Source of the DNA: Halegenticoccus tardaugens
GTDB taxonomy: Archaea; Halobacteriota; Halobacteria; Halobacteriales; Haloferacaceae
Assembly: GCF_004116405.1 (NCBI RefSeq)
Contig: NZ_SDIC01000001.1
Coordinates: 372,001-436,000 of the forward strand
Length of the DNA: 64,000 nucleotides
Direction: 5' to 3'
Shown here in pieces: positions 1 to 7,216 of the stretch (position 1 is the stretch's first letter; every line of letters starts with the position of its first letter). The notes under the pieces are model-generated. The model made no database searches. It saw nothing but the letters and a program-made list of their open reading frames with translations, and was not told where the DNA came from. The position numbers and the translations under genes were made by a program.

Positions 1-342
1 CCACCCGAAGCGGACGTGCGGATACCGGCCCATCGAGACGACCTCGCGGACGGTGATGGGCATCTCGACCGAATCCCCCGCCACGTTCTGTGCGACGTAC
101 CCGACGCGCTCGCCGGCGTCGAACCTCGACGCCGGTTCGCCGAACAGCCTGACGCCGCCCTCGTCCGGTTTCAGGAGCCCGAGCATCAGGCGGAGGAGCG
201 TGCTCTTCCCCGACCCGTTGGGGCCGACGAGTCCGAGGAACTCGCCCCGCTCGACGGCGAGGGAGATCCCTTCCACGACCGGAACCGACCCGTAGGAGAA
301 CGAGACGTCCGACACCTCGATGACGGTCTCGCCCGCGGTCAT
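1..342 (-). CDS. Metal (zinc-type) ABC transporter ATP-binding protein, 3' end outside window
   Basis: ATP-hydrolysing subunit of a metal importer on the cytoplasmic face of the membrane. About 114 N-terminal codons are present. They show a Walker A P-loop (GPNGSGKST, residues 40-48) and a Q-loop region (VGYVAQN, about residue 80); the ABC signature and Walker B lie beyond the window edge. The ATG overlaps the stop of the upstream His-rich binding-protein gene by 4 nt, so the two are translationally coupled. The partner makes a ZnuC-like role the best reading; Mn or another divalent metal cannot be excluded. Confidence 0.85.
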   Translation of the reverse strand, partial: MTAGETVIEVSDVSFSYGSVPVVEGISLAVERGEFLGLVGPNGSGKSTLLRLMLGLLKPDEGGVRLFGEPASRFDAGERVGYVAQNVAGDSVEMPITVREVVSMGRYPHVRFGW

Positions 343-1544
343 TCTGCTCCGAGCGCCTTCCGGAGAGATGGGAGGTTAACTTCCCGCATCACGTCGACGA
401 AGCCCCACCCCTTCTCGTCCCATTCTTCGGTCGTGCTCGGAATCGGCGTGAGCGGTACCGCCTCCTCCGCGTCAGTCTCTTCGACGAGCTGGTTCGCCGC
501 CCGGTCGGACTCGAAGACGGGCGCGAGGACGTGCGTGATGTCGTGCTCCTCGATGAGCTCCTGCGCCCGCTTTACGTCCTGCGGGGACGCCTGCGAGTCG
601 GGCGCGAGTCCGGTCAGCGCGTGGACGGTGAAGTCGTACCGCTCGCCGAGGTACTGGAACGCGTTGTGCCCGGCGACGAGCACGTCGTCGCGGTCGCGAT
701 TTTCGAGCGCCGACGCGAACTCCTCGTCCAGCTCCTCCAGCTTCGACGTGTACGCCTCGGCGTTGTCCGCGAACGTCGACCCGTCGTCCGCGCGGACCTC
801 CGACAGTCCCGCCGCGATGGTGTCGACCGCCGTCGCGGCCCGCGTCGGGTCGAGCCAGAAGTGGGGGTCCTCCGACCCGTGGTCGTGCCCCTCGTGGCCG
901 CCTTCGTCGCCTTCGTCGTGGCCGTCCTCGTGTTCTTCGTCGTGCGCGTGCTCGTCCGACTCGTCGTGGCTGTGGCCTTCGGATTCGTTGTGGTCGCTCC
1001 CGTCCGACTCATCGTGATCGCCGGATCCTTCGTGTCCCGCGTCCGACTCGTTGTGGTCCCCCTCGTCGTGCTCTCCTTCCCCCTCGTGTTCTTCGTCGTG
1101 CTCCTCGTCGCCGTGATCGTGTTCGCCCTCGTGGCCTCCTTCCTCTTCGGGCGCGCCGAGCAGTTCGACGTCCGTTCGGGCCTCGATGATCGCGACGTCC
1201 TCGTCGTTGTCGCGGACGTTCTGGACGACTTTGTCCGCCCACGGCTGGAACCCCTCGCCCATGTAGACGAACGCGTCCGACTGAGCCACCGACCGCTGGA
1301 TGTCCGGCCCCGGCTCCCACCCGTGACCGTGTTGGCCGAACGGGACGAGGTTGCCGACCGTCGCGGCGTCGCCGGTGACGTTCCGCGCGAAGTCGTACAG
1401 CACGAAGAACGACGCCTGAATCGCCTCGCCGTCGCCGGAACCGGCGGCTCCGTCCTCGATACCTTCTAAACAGCCGGCGAGCGCCGTGGACGCCAGCGCC
1501 CCCGCGCCGAGACCGAGAACCTCCCTGCGAGTGTGACCGCTCAT
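339..1544 (-). CDS. Zinc-type ABC transporter substrate-binding lipoprotein with His/Asp/Glu-rich loop
   Basis: Extracellular ZnuA/cluster A-I solute-binding protein of 401 aa that should deliver a divalent metal to the membrane transporter. The N-terminus has a twin-arginine lipoprotein signal (RRE, then a lipobox ending LAGC near residue 24). A histidine in the motif GQHGHGWEP and the later DPHFWLDP motif are typical metal ligands of the family. Between them lies an unusually long stretch of about 90 residues made almost only of His, Asp, Glu, Gly and Ser, probably a metal-gathering loop. First gene of the operon. A TATA-like sequence (minus strand CTTATTAA, near 1568-1575) sits upstream. 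Confidence 0.88.
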   Translation of the reverse strand: MSGHTRREVLGLGAGALASTALAGCLEGIEDGAAGSGDGEAIQASFFVLYDFARNVTGDAATVGNLVPFGQHGHGWEPGPDIQRSVAQSDAFVYMGEGFQPWADKVVQNVRDNDEDVAIIEARTDVELLGAPEEEGGHEGEHDHGDEEHDEEHEGEGEHDEGDHNESDAGHEGSGDHDESDGSDHNESEGHSHDESDEHAHDEEHEDGHDEGDEGGHEGHDHGSEDPHFWLDPTRAATAVDTIAAGLSEVRADDGSTFADNAEAYTSKLEELDEEFASALENRDRDDVLVAGHNAFQYLGERYDFTVHALTGLAPDSQASPQDVKRAQELIEEHDITHVLAPVFESDRAANQLVEETDAEEAVPLTPIPSTTEEWDEKGWGFVDVMREVNLPSLRKALGAE

Positions 1545-1815
1545 ACGTGTTAAGATGTGGATTCGAGTTAATAAGGGCTACTATTCGTAAAATATCGCTT
1601 CATAAGCGGGGCGGAGGGACGCCTTCGTCGACGCCGGCGTGATGCCCTCCAACATGTCGGTGGACAGAACTATCGGGGAACGTCACCGCTCGAACCTCTC
1701 TCGGGAGCGCTTCATACATACGTAACTGGCTTACGCCGCCCGTCCCGTTCGACGAGATGAGGTAGTTAAGATCGCCGAAAAAGAGATGATTTGACGCTTT
1801 TGAACGCGGTTTCTC
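1545..1815. other. Intergenic region upstream of the metal transporter
   Basis: No convincing gene on either strand. The part nearest 1545 is AT-rich and should hold the promoter of the minus-strand transporter operon. The sequence loses core GC bias toward 1800, where the island boundary repeat begins. I see no tRNA, hairpin terminator or strong operator here. Confidence 0.5.
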
Positions 1816-1842
1816 TCAATCGCCAAACATCTGGCGCGACAT
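1816..1842 (+). repeat. Left copy of secY 3'-end repeat (candidate att site)
   Basis: Matches 7260-7286 in the same orientation at 22 of 27 positions, including CCAAACATCTGGCGC exactly. The right copy contains the last codons and stop of secY; this left copy lies outside any gene. Confidence 0.6.
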
Positions 1843-1854
1843 TAGGGAAACGGC

Positions 1855-1866
1855 TACCCCAGTGGG
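1855..1866. repeat. 12-bp repeat TACCCCAGTGGG, left copy
   Basis: Identical to 7243-7254 and partly self-complementary (CCCC-AGT-GGGG here). It lies 12 nt inside the left secY-like repeat; the other copy lies 5 nt inside the right one. Possible arm or core site of the element. Confidence 0.5.
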
Positions 1867-1873
1867 GTGTCCA

Positions 1874-2116
1874 TTAGAACAGATCAGTATCGAACGTCGG
1901 GTCTCTATGGTAGTCGATGACGGTGATGAGCGCGGAGAGATACTCGATTTCGTCGTGCTGGTCAGCTTCTTTAAGCGCTTCGCGTGCACGTGATCTGGTG
2001 TCGTCGCTGGCGAAGTCGATGATCAGGTTATCGTCTATGTGAGGCTCATCAGGGTGGCCTTGCGTGGTTTCATCGATGTTGTTGGGCCATGGCTCCTTCC
2101 CATCGCCTGATTCCAT
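1874..2116 (-). CDS. Small acidic hypothetical protein, 80 aa
   Basis: No family recognised. Soluble and acidic, with no signal peptide, membrane segment or cysteine motif. The middle (residues 33-65) alternates charged and hydrophobic residues (SRAREALKEADQ, then EYLSALITVI) and looks helical. It starts 8 nt inside the left boundary 12-mer and has lower GC than core genes. It could form a unit with the gene starting at 2907. Function unknown. Confidence 0.55.
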   Translation of the reverse strand: MESGDGKEPWPNNIDETTQGHPDEPHIDDNLIIDFASDDTRSRAREALKEADQHDEIEYLSALITVIDYHRDPTFDTDLF

Positions 2117-2190
2117 ATAGTATCCTCGTCAGTCCTAGTTTAAGTACTTCCTCCCAATAGTCATCACGCAATCTTCATACGTGGTATCTA

Positions 2191-2907
2191 CTAACCGGCT
2201 ACTTCTGTTTCGAGGTCATCCTGCCCCTCTCCTTCATTCGTCTCAGAAATCAACTCTTCCGAATGCTGCAGTTCGTCAGTATTTTCGCCCAAAGTGTTCA
2301 AGACGTCTTCGCGCAATCGATTCCAATGCTTCCAAGTTATTTTCAAGCGTCTGAAGTCGAGACTGTAAATTGCTGTTTTCGCTATTGCTCGCGGTCTCAA
2401 TGACGCGCTTAACTTCATCTCGTGTGACGTCCAGGAAACGGTGGAACTTGATGAGTTGCTCAATCTCGTCAGAATCCAGTAATCCAATCTTGCCGGTGTT
2501 ACTCTCATAGATCGGTGTGGCAAGGAATAGTTCCACTTTCTCAAATGACTCTGGAGCCGCCTGTTGAATGAGCCCTGAGAGATATCGTCTACAACGCCTT
2601 GGGCATTCTCCCGTCCTCCCTCGGGCATCTCGCCAAATCTTTCTTCAGCCATCTCGAACAGATGGTCTCCGATCACCTGTTGGATGATTCCCTGAGATTG
2701 CATTGTATGAACGGCGATTCGTAGTTGCATAATTTCCAAGCAATCAAGCTCTGTGGTCAAAGCCCGCCGAAGTATTTTACTTTGGACATTTCGCTGGCGA
2801 TTGTTAAAATAGAAGGTCGAAATAAAGGATAGAATGCCACCAGCTAAGGCACCAAGTGAAGCTGCAACTGCGGGGTTTGATAAAAGAGAAGATGATTGAG
2901 CCGCCAT
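2191..2907 (-). pseudogene. Membrane-anchored coiled-coil protein with two compensating frameshifts
   Basis: The plain frame gives 238 aa. It starts with a signal-anchor (residues about 10-32, ASLGALAGGILSFISTFYF) and continues with plausible sequence up to about residue 111. From about 2572 to about 2312 the frame becomes Arg/Ser-rich nonsense, while the neighbouring minus frame reads well (for example KVELFLATPIYE and IIEQLIKF-like helical sequence, then SRLQTLENNLEALES, a likely coiled coil). The original frame resumes at EDVLNTLGEN. One base missing near 2573 (a G run) and one extra near 2313 would restore a 238-residue membrane-anchored coiled-coil protein. This is either sequencing error or decay. 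Function unknown. Confidence 0.6.
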
Positions 2908-3188
2908 TTTGCTTGGCAGTACATTCTAATCTTCTTCTCATAAGGGATTTGGAATCATTTCTACAACTCAGACCATCTGTAGTCGCTATTTTGCGACTTA
3001 CTCTGGGATATCAGCGACTGTTTGTGTCTCCAGATCAGTGAGCTCAATAGGCTCTCTTCAGTATCGTCGGAGAAAATGGGTGACATCTTGCTTCGTAGTC
3101 ACAAGGAAGTTTTCGGCGCGATGTACGGCAGTCTGAGAGAATCTGTGTATCCAATGGTTCGTGTAGGAAGACTACGAAGGAACCTGTA
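2908..3188. other. AT-rich intergenic stretch between divergent island genes
   Basis: Lies between the minus-strand gene starting at 2907 and the plus-strand ATPase at 3266. It must hold the promoter of the former. A short plus-strand open frame starting at 2856 overlaps the gene opposite and has no family look, so I do not call it. Nothing else recognised. Confidence 0.4.
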
Positions 3189-3244
3189 AATAGCCAATTC
3201 TAAATTAGGCTATTCTGAAGTAGGCTATTCAGAAGTATTATCTT
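3189..3244 (+). promoter_or_regulatory. Operator-like repeats and TATA box of the ATPase gene
   Basis: Two tandem 15-bp units, TAGGCTATTC(T/A)GAAG at 3206-3220 and 3221-3235, are followed at once by a TATA-like GTATTATCTT (3235-3244). That box sits about 26 nt before the ATG at 3266, which implies a leaderless transcript. An inverted copy, AATAGCC (3189-3195) against GGCTATT (3208-3214), forms a dyad. The repeats touch the BRE position, as expected for repressor sites. Confidence 0.55.
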
Positions 3245-3265
3245 CCGCCGAAATAGAGTAGGTGT

Positions 3266-4648
3266 ATGAAGCACTTCGTGAATCGGGCTGACGAACTCTC
3301 TCGGCTACGGGGATGCTATGAATCCGACGACGCCGAGATGGTCGTCATCTTTGGCCGACGACGCCTCGGGAAGACACAGCTCGTTCAGCACTCGCTCTCC
3401 GACCGTGACGACGCAGTCATCTATCAGGCCACGGAAACCACCTCCCAGATACAACTCGACGAGTTCGTCAATGTCGCGTCCGAGACCTTCCCCAGTATCA
3501 CGCAGATTAAACAGAACTGGGATGCACTGCTCGGATATCTCGGCGATCAAGACGGGATCGTGGTTCTCGACGAATTCCCCTATGTTATCGACGCCGACGA
3601 GAGCCTTCCGTCGGTCATTCAGCGGTTGTGGGACCAGCGGTTCCAGAACACCTCGGGAACACTCATTCTGGTCGGGTCGTCGATCAGTATGATGGAAGAA
3701 GCAACGCTTCTCGGGAACAGTCCCCTGTATGGGCGATTCACAGAAAGACTCGACCTCCGCCCCCTCAACTTCTCTGCTGCACAGGAGTTCGTTCCGGACG
3801 ATTATTCGCCTGAAGAGCGGATCTTCACGTGGGGTATCTTCGGTGGCGTCCCGTACTACCTCGATGGCGTCGATCTCAATCAGAACCTCGGAACAGTCCT
3901 CACCGAGGAAGTGCTCTCCCAGAAAGGATATCTCCACAACGAACCGGAGTACGTGCTCCGAACTGAACTCACGGACCCAAACCGGTACTTTGCGATCCTC
4001 ACCGCAATTGCCGCGGGGAAGACGACGTCGAACGAGATCGCCCAAGCAGTGGGTATTGATGGAAAACAGATCTCGACGTACACCCAGAAGTTAGAACGTC
4101 TACGGCTCATCGAGCGAGAGGTCCCGATCACCGAAGAGAAAGCAAAGTCACGCCGTGGACGTTATCAAATATTGGATCCCCTGTTCCGGTTCTGGTTCCG
4201 CTTCGTCTACGGCAAGGAAGATCGATACGAACGCCTAGGTGAGGATGCATACGACGCGGTCATAGAACCAGAGCTCCCAAACTTTGTTAGTCAGGAGTTC
4301 GAGAAACTTTGCCAGGACGTCTTACCGAACCTATACCCAGAGGAGACGTTCCTCGACATCGGACGCTGGTGGTACAAGGAGCATGAGGTGGACGCCGTCG
4401 GATTCACTACAGATGATACGATGGTCGTGGGAGAATGCAAGTTCACTAACGCACCTCTCGACTATGGTGCGCTCGCCTCACTCGAAGACCATGCTTCCGA
4501 AATCCGCTGGACGCCAGAGACCGGTGATAGAGACACAAAATATGCGTTATTCACACGGAGTGGTGCAACACGGTCCGTTCAGGAAGCGGTATCCGAACGC
4601 GATGATTTACAATTGTTCGACTTAGGTGACATTACGCAACACGCCTGA
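3266..4648 (+). CDS. Archaeal AAA-type ATPase with C-terminal nuclease-like (DUF234) domain
   Basis: A 460-aa protein of the archaeal ATPase_2 family. Walker A is GRRRLGKT (residues about 31-38) and Walker B is IVVLDEFPYV (about 97-106). A sensor-like LVGSSIS follows, then a winged-helix segment (about residues 230-300). The C-terminal domain contains HEVDAV followed by VVGECKF, the spacing of a PD-(D/E)XK active site as in DUF234. These proteins are common in mobile or defence-rich regions, but their role is mostly unknown. The gene is monocistronic and convergent with the operon ending at 4703. GC is lower than in core genes. Confidence 0.8.
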   Translation: MKHFVNRADELSRLRGCYESDDAEMVVIFGRRRLGKTQLVQHSLSDRDDAVIYQATETTSQIQLDEFVNVASETFPSITQIKQNWDALLGYLGDQDGIVVLDEFPYVIDADESLPSVIQRLWDQRFQNTSGTLILVGSSISMMEEATLLGNSPLYGRFTERLDLRPLNFSAAQEFVPDDYSPEERIFTWGIFGGVPYYLDGVDLNQNLGTVLTEEVLSQKGYLHNEPEYVLRTELTDPNRYFAILTAIAAGKTTSNEIAQAVGIDGKQISTYTQKLERLRLIEREVPITEEKAKSRRGRYQILDPLFRFWFRFVYGKEDRYERLGEDAYDAVIEPELPNFVSQEFEKLCQDVLPNLYPEETFLDIGRWWYKEHEVDAVGFTTDDTMVVGECKFTNAPLDYGALASLEDHASEIRWTPETGDRDTKYALFTRSGATRSVQEAVSERDDLQLFDLGDITQHA

Positions 4649-4702
4649 GACCACTATCTACCAAAAAGGAGGGGAAGCAGACTCGATAGCCGCTGTCTAG
4701 CG

Positions 4703-5703
4703 TCACTCTACCGAGCTCACACTGATGGCAGAACAGTCTGGAATATATTCTGAATAATCAGTTATGGCTGCTCCAGACCAGTCACAGGTTTGCTGTTGGC
4801 GGAGTGCTACTTCCATAGAGAATGAACTCTGAACGAACGCTTCAGTGTTCGAGAGAACCTGCAAAGCCTTGAGCAAAGACCGGATATCTACCTCATCACT
4901 ACCGTCGGTGTTCTCAATATCACGCCTTCTGAGGAACCGCTCTATGAGAAGTCTGACATCGAATGATTATCCTCAATCGCCGCAGCTCTTTGCGTTAGCG
5001 TGTATCGGTTTGCTACATTGCGCCAACCCATTGGTTCGTAGTTTCGCCCACGGTTAATTCCGTCATGGGCTATGATAGCCTTTACAACAGAATCGAAGTT
5101 ATTCATTCGCTCCACAGGATTGTCCAACTCAATCTCTTCGTCATCCTCTGGCTCTGGAATTTCGGTTATGAATTCGAGTGTCCCGGTAAGTGCATAAACT
5201 ACTTCATCAGGGGAGATATCAATTGCATCAGCAGCTACTACTCTGATTGAAGGGACGTTCTCCTCAGAACCACCATCAGCAGCTGTTAGCTTCTGTGTCC
5301 GTTCCTGCTCCCGAATGTCGAGGAGAAGACGAGTTATCTCTTCTTTGAGCTGTTCAAGATACCCATCTTCGTCTGGAGTGTAGAAGTTGTCTTCTGTACG
5401 GTGATTTCGAATATATGTTCCACTGCCTGGGGTCGGAACACGCTCTAATACATCGATTCCAACAAGATTCCCAATCACCGTTTCTGGTTCGTGGTCAAGC
5501 TGCTCTGCTAGAGCTTCGATAATTTCTGCTGTCCGCTTCTCGCGGTTTTTTGGAGCAGTAATGTCATCGTACGCTGTCTTGTTGAACGAATCTGATTGAA
5601 CCGTAATTTTCCCGTAATACCGCCCGATACGGTACGCTAGGAATCCAGGAACAAGGAACAGGAACGCGAATAGCAGATCGAGTACAGGGAGATTGAAGAC
5701 CAT
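4703..5703 (-). pseudogene. Membrane-anchored hypothetical protein, frameshifted near its C-terminus
   Basis: The uninterrupted frame (4942-5703) gives 253 aa. It has an N-terminal transmembrane helix (about residues 8-24, LLFAFLFLVPGFLAY) and a long cytoplasmic part with charged helices. It resembles DUF6338-type single-span proteins, but weakly. Just before its stop, near 4955-4960, the adjacent minus frame takes over with good coding sequence (LLIERFLRRRDIEN, later SLLKALQVLSNTEAF) to a stop at 4703-4705. One missing base would restore about 333 aa. Last gene of the operon with the four small VADTPD proteins, 21 nt after the last. It could be their membrane partner; that is inference. Confidence 0.6.
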
Positions 5704-5724
5704 ATAGGACCGTCCTCAACGGAG

Positions 5725-5871
5725 CTACTCGTCGGTATCGTTCTCAGCCGCTCCTGCTTGTGCTGCCTCTGTAGTACTTCCTCGCGGGTCCTCGTCGGGC
5801 GTGTCCGCTACCCTCGCCTTCTCCAGCTCTCGACGGTCACTGGATTCGTCGTTGTTGTCGTCATCGTTCAT
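5725..5871 (-). CDS. Small acidic VADTPD-motif protein, copy 4 of 4
   Basis: 48 aa, starting MNDDDNND and ending NDTDE. The central block KARVADTPDEDPRG is shared with three upstream neighbours; flanks are low-complexity Asp/Glu/Ser and probably disordered. I prefer the ATG at 5871, not an in-frame start at 5925, because it lies 1 nt after the previous copy's stop and gives an N-terminus like the other copies. No cysteine, signal or membrane segment. Function unknown. The shared block looks like a short linear binding motif. Confidence 0.7.
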   Translation of the reverse strand: MNDDDNNDESSDRRELEKARVADTPDEDPRGSTTEAAQAGAAENDTDE

Positions 5872-5872
5872 C

Positions 5873-6034
5873 TCACTCGTCCCCCCCATCTCCGGAACTC
5901 GACCCTCCATCGCTGCTACCGTCACTCCCGCCTCTCGGGTCGGAATCGGGCGTATCTGCGACTTGGGCTTTCCTGTTCGAAGTTGGTTTCTTTCCGTTCC
6001 TGCTCGAACTCGAATCGCCGTTATCGTCCGACAT
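5873..6034 (-). CDS. Small acidic VADTPD-motif protein, copy 3 of 4
   Basis: 53 aa, starting MSDDNGDSSS and ending GDGGDE. It carries the shared block as KAQVADTPDSDPRG, the only copy with Ser in place of the second Glu. The N-terminus is nearly identical to copy 2, so this pair duplicated most recently. It starts 2 nt after copy 2 stops, and copy 4 starts 1 nt after it stops, which points to translational coupling. Ser/Gly/Asp-rich and probably disordered. Function unknown. Confidence 0.7.
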   Translation of the reverse strand: MSDDNGDSSSSRNGKKPTSNRKAQVADTPDSDPRGGSDGSSDGGSSSGDGGDE

Positions 6035-6036
6035 AG

Positions 6037-6183
6037 TCACTCATCCCCCGAGGATTCACCGCCGTTCGATGACCCGCGTGGATCTTCATCCGGTGTGTCT
6101 GCCACTTTAGCTTTCCGGTCAACACTCGAAACCGTGTCTTTTGATCCGGAACTGGATTCAGAATCTCCGTTATCGTCAGTCAT
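6037..6183 (-). CDS. Small acidic VADTPD-motif protein, copy 2 of 4
   Basis: 48 aa, starting MTDDNGDSES and ending SSGDE, with the shared block KAKVADTPDEDPRG. Its own TATA-like box (6209-6217) lies about 28 nt upstream of the ATG, so it may start a leaderless transcript carrying copies 2-4 and the membrane protein. Acidic, probably disordered, no cysteines. Function unknown. Confidence 0.7.
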   Translation of the reverse strand: MTDDNGDSESSSGSKDTVSSVDRKAKVADTPDEDPRGSSNGGESSGDE

Positions 6184-6208
6184 TCTATTGATCGATAGTT
6201 ATCACGAC

Positions 6209-6217
6209 AGTATAAAC
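6209..6217 (-). promoter_or_regulatory. Internal TATA-like box before copies 2-4
   Basis: Minus-strand GTTTATACT. Its centre is about 30 nt from the ATG at 6183, the distance of haloarchaeal leaderless promoters. It lies in the only sizeable gap (83 nt) of the operon. Confidence 0.45.
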
Positions 6218-6266
6218 CATCGCCGCGGACCGGAAGTAAATCCTGTAAATTCAGTTTGTATTTTCG

Positions 6267-6467
6267 TTACTCATCGCTTCCACTGTTCGAATCCTCGCTT
6301 CCATCACCGTCGTCCCCGCCACCTTTCGACGTGTTCGTACCGGTCGCCTCGTATCGAGGGTCCTCGTCCGGGGTGTCCGCAACGAATGACCTTCCAAGTG
6401 CCTCCTCTTTGCCTTCTTCTCGCGGGTTCTTGTCTTTCTCCGTGTCGTCATCTTTGTCTTCACTCAT
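6267..6467 (-). CDS. Small acidic VADTPD-motif protein, copy 1 of 4
   Basis: 66 aa, the longest copy. It has an Asp/Glu/Lys-rich N-terminus (MSEDKDDDTEKD), the shared motif as SFVADTPDEDPRYE and a Gly/Asp/Ser tail ending SGSDE. Its ATG overlaps the stop of the 141-aa gene by 4 nt, so the two are coupled. It is the most divergent copy around the motif. Function unknown. Confidence 0.7.
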   Translation of the reverse strand: MSEDKDDDTEKDKNPREEGKEEALGRSFVADTPDEDPRYEATGTNTSKGGGDDGDGSEDSNSGSDE

Positions 6468-6889
6468 ATAATCACGTCCCCATTATCCTGGATTTCAGCC
6501 TCTTCGGTTAGAAGTTCCCGTAACCGTTCTTCGCCGACTTCACCAATTAGATCAGAGAGGGATTCCTGTGATACTTGGTTAAGATACTCTTGGGAGTGAA
6601 CATACACCTCTGCACGCGCCCCCGTCTCCTCGGCCACAGCTTGTGCTGCCTCAAACGCAGCTCGGTTGTCCCTCTTGGCATCCTTATCGTCGAACGAACT
6701 GCCCCATCGGCCCGGGATGTACATTGCTCCAACCCTGTCTTCAGTTGGGTTGTACTGGAATCGGAATTGACCCACACAGTCATAGTGCTCATACAATCCA
6801 ATAGTTATCTCTAGCGAGACATCGTCACCATGGTCAATACCTTCAACAACCCACTGCCTGAATTCGGAGTCTGCACTTTCCGGTTCCAT
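6464..6889 (-). CDS. Hypothetical protein, 141 aa, upstream of the small-protein array
   Basis: No family recognised. Soluble and acidic, with an N-terminal beta-rich half (SLEITIGLYEHYDCVGQF, residues about 24-41) and a helical C-terminal half (AAFEAAQAVAEETGA, then SLSDLIGEVGEERLRELL). One cysteine. It lies 25 nt after the gene at 6915-7191 and overlaps the first small acidic protein by 4 nt, so it is part of that operon. A role with the VADTPD proteins is inference from context only. Confidence 0.6.
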   Translation of the reverse strand: MEPESADSEFRQWVVEGIDHGDDVSLEITIGLYEHYDCVGQFRFQYNPTEDRVGAMYIPGRWGSSFDDKDAKRDNRAAFEAAQAVAEETGARAEVYVHSQEYLNQVSQESLSDLIGEVGEERLRELLTEEAEIQDNGDVII

Positions 6890-6914
6890 AATTCGCGCTC
6901 ACACGATATCTGTA

Positions 6915-7191
6915 TCAGTATTCCGGAGAATCGGCACGGTAGTCAGGGACGTGTGGCAAGCGTTCCTGGATGGCGACGAAAACCCCATCACATTCATCAG
7001 TCGGGCTCACTTCAACCACTTCGTAGATGTCCTCGTCGTAGTTCAGTAGTCAAATCACCATTTAGCTCGCGGTCCACCGCGCGACGCACGACTCCTGCGA
7101 GCGTTTCGTCGTCATCGATCGCCCGTTTCCACTCGTCTTTTTTCGACGGCGTAACACGGACGTTTAGCGGTACTTGGTTCCGATTCGGCAT
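6915..7191 (-). pseudogene. Small RHH-like protein gene with a frameshift
   Basis: From the ATG at 7191 the first frame reads about 50 residues (MPNRNQVPLNVRVTPSKKDE, then AGVVRRAVDREL), which resembles a ribbon-helix-helix or DNA-binding N-terminus. It then turns Arg-rich and stops at 7012-7014. From about 7050 the next frame reads naturally (YDEDIYEVVEVSPTDECDG, VFVAIQERLPHVPDYR) to a stop at 6915-6917. One extra base near 7045-7056 explains this; the repaired product is about 91 aa. First gene of the operon, with a leaderless promoter at 7217-7227. It could be the operon's own regulator. Confidence 0.55.
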
Positions 7192-7216
7192 TTCTCGCCA
7201 CTACTGCTGACGAGGG

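Noticed and set aside
531..1469. A Val/Arg-rich plus-strand open frame opposite the His-rich loop of the metal-binding protein.
   Set aside because: It is the complement of His/Asp/Glu codons, which yields Val/Leu/Phe strings. No signal or domain.
2856..3041. A plus-strand open frame of 61 codons between the island's divergent genes.
   Set aside because: It overlaps the start of the gene opposite and has no family look or promoter.
6830..7210. A plus-strand open frame of 126 codons across 6830-7210.
   Set aside because: Cys/Ser/Arg-rich shadow. The minus strand gives the better protein, though frameshifted.
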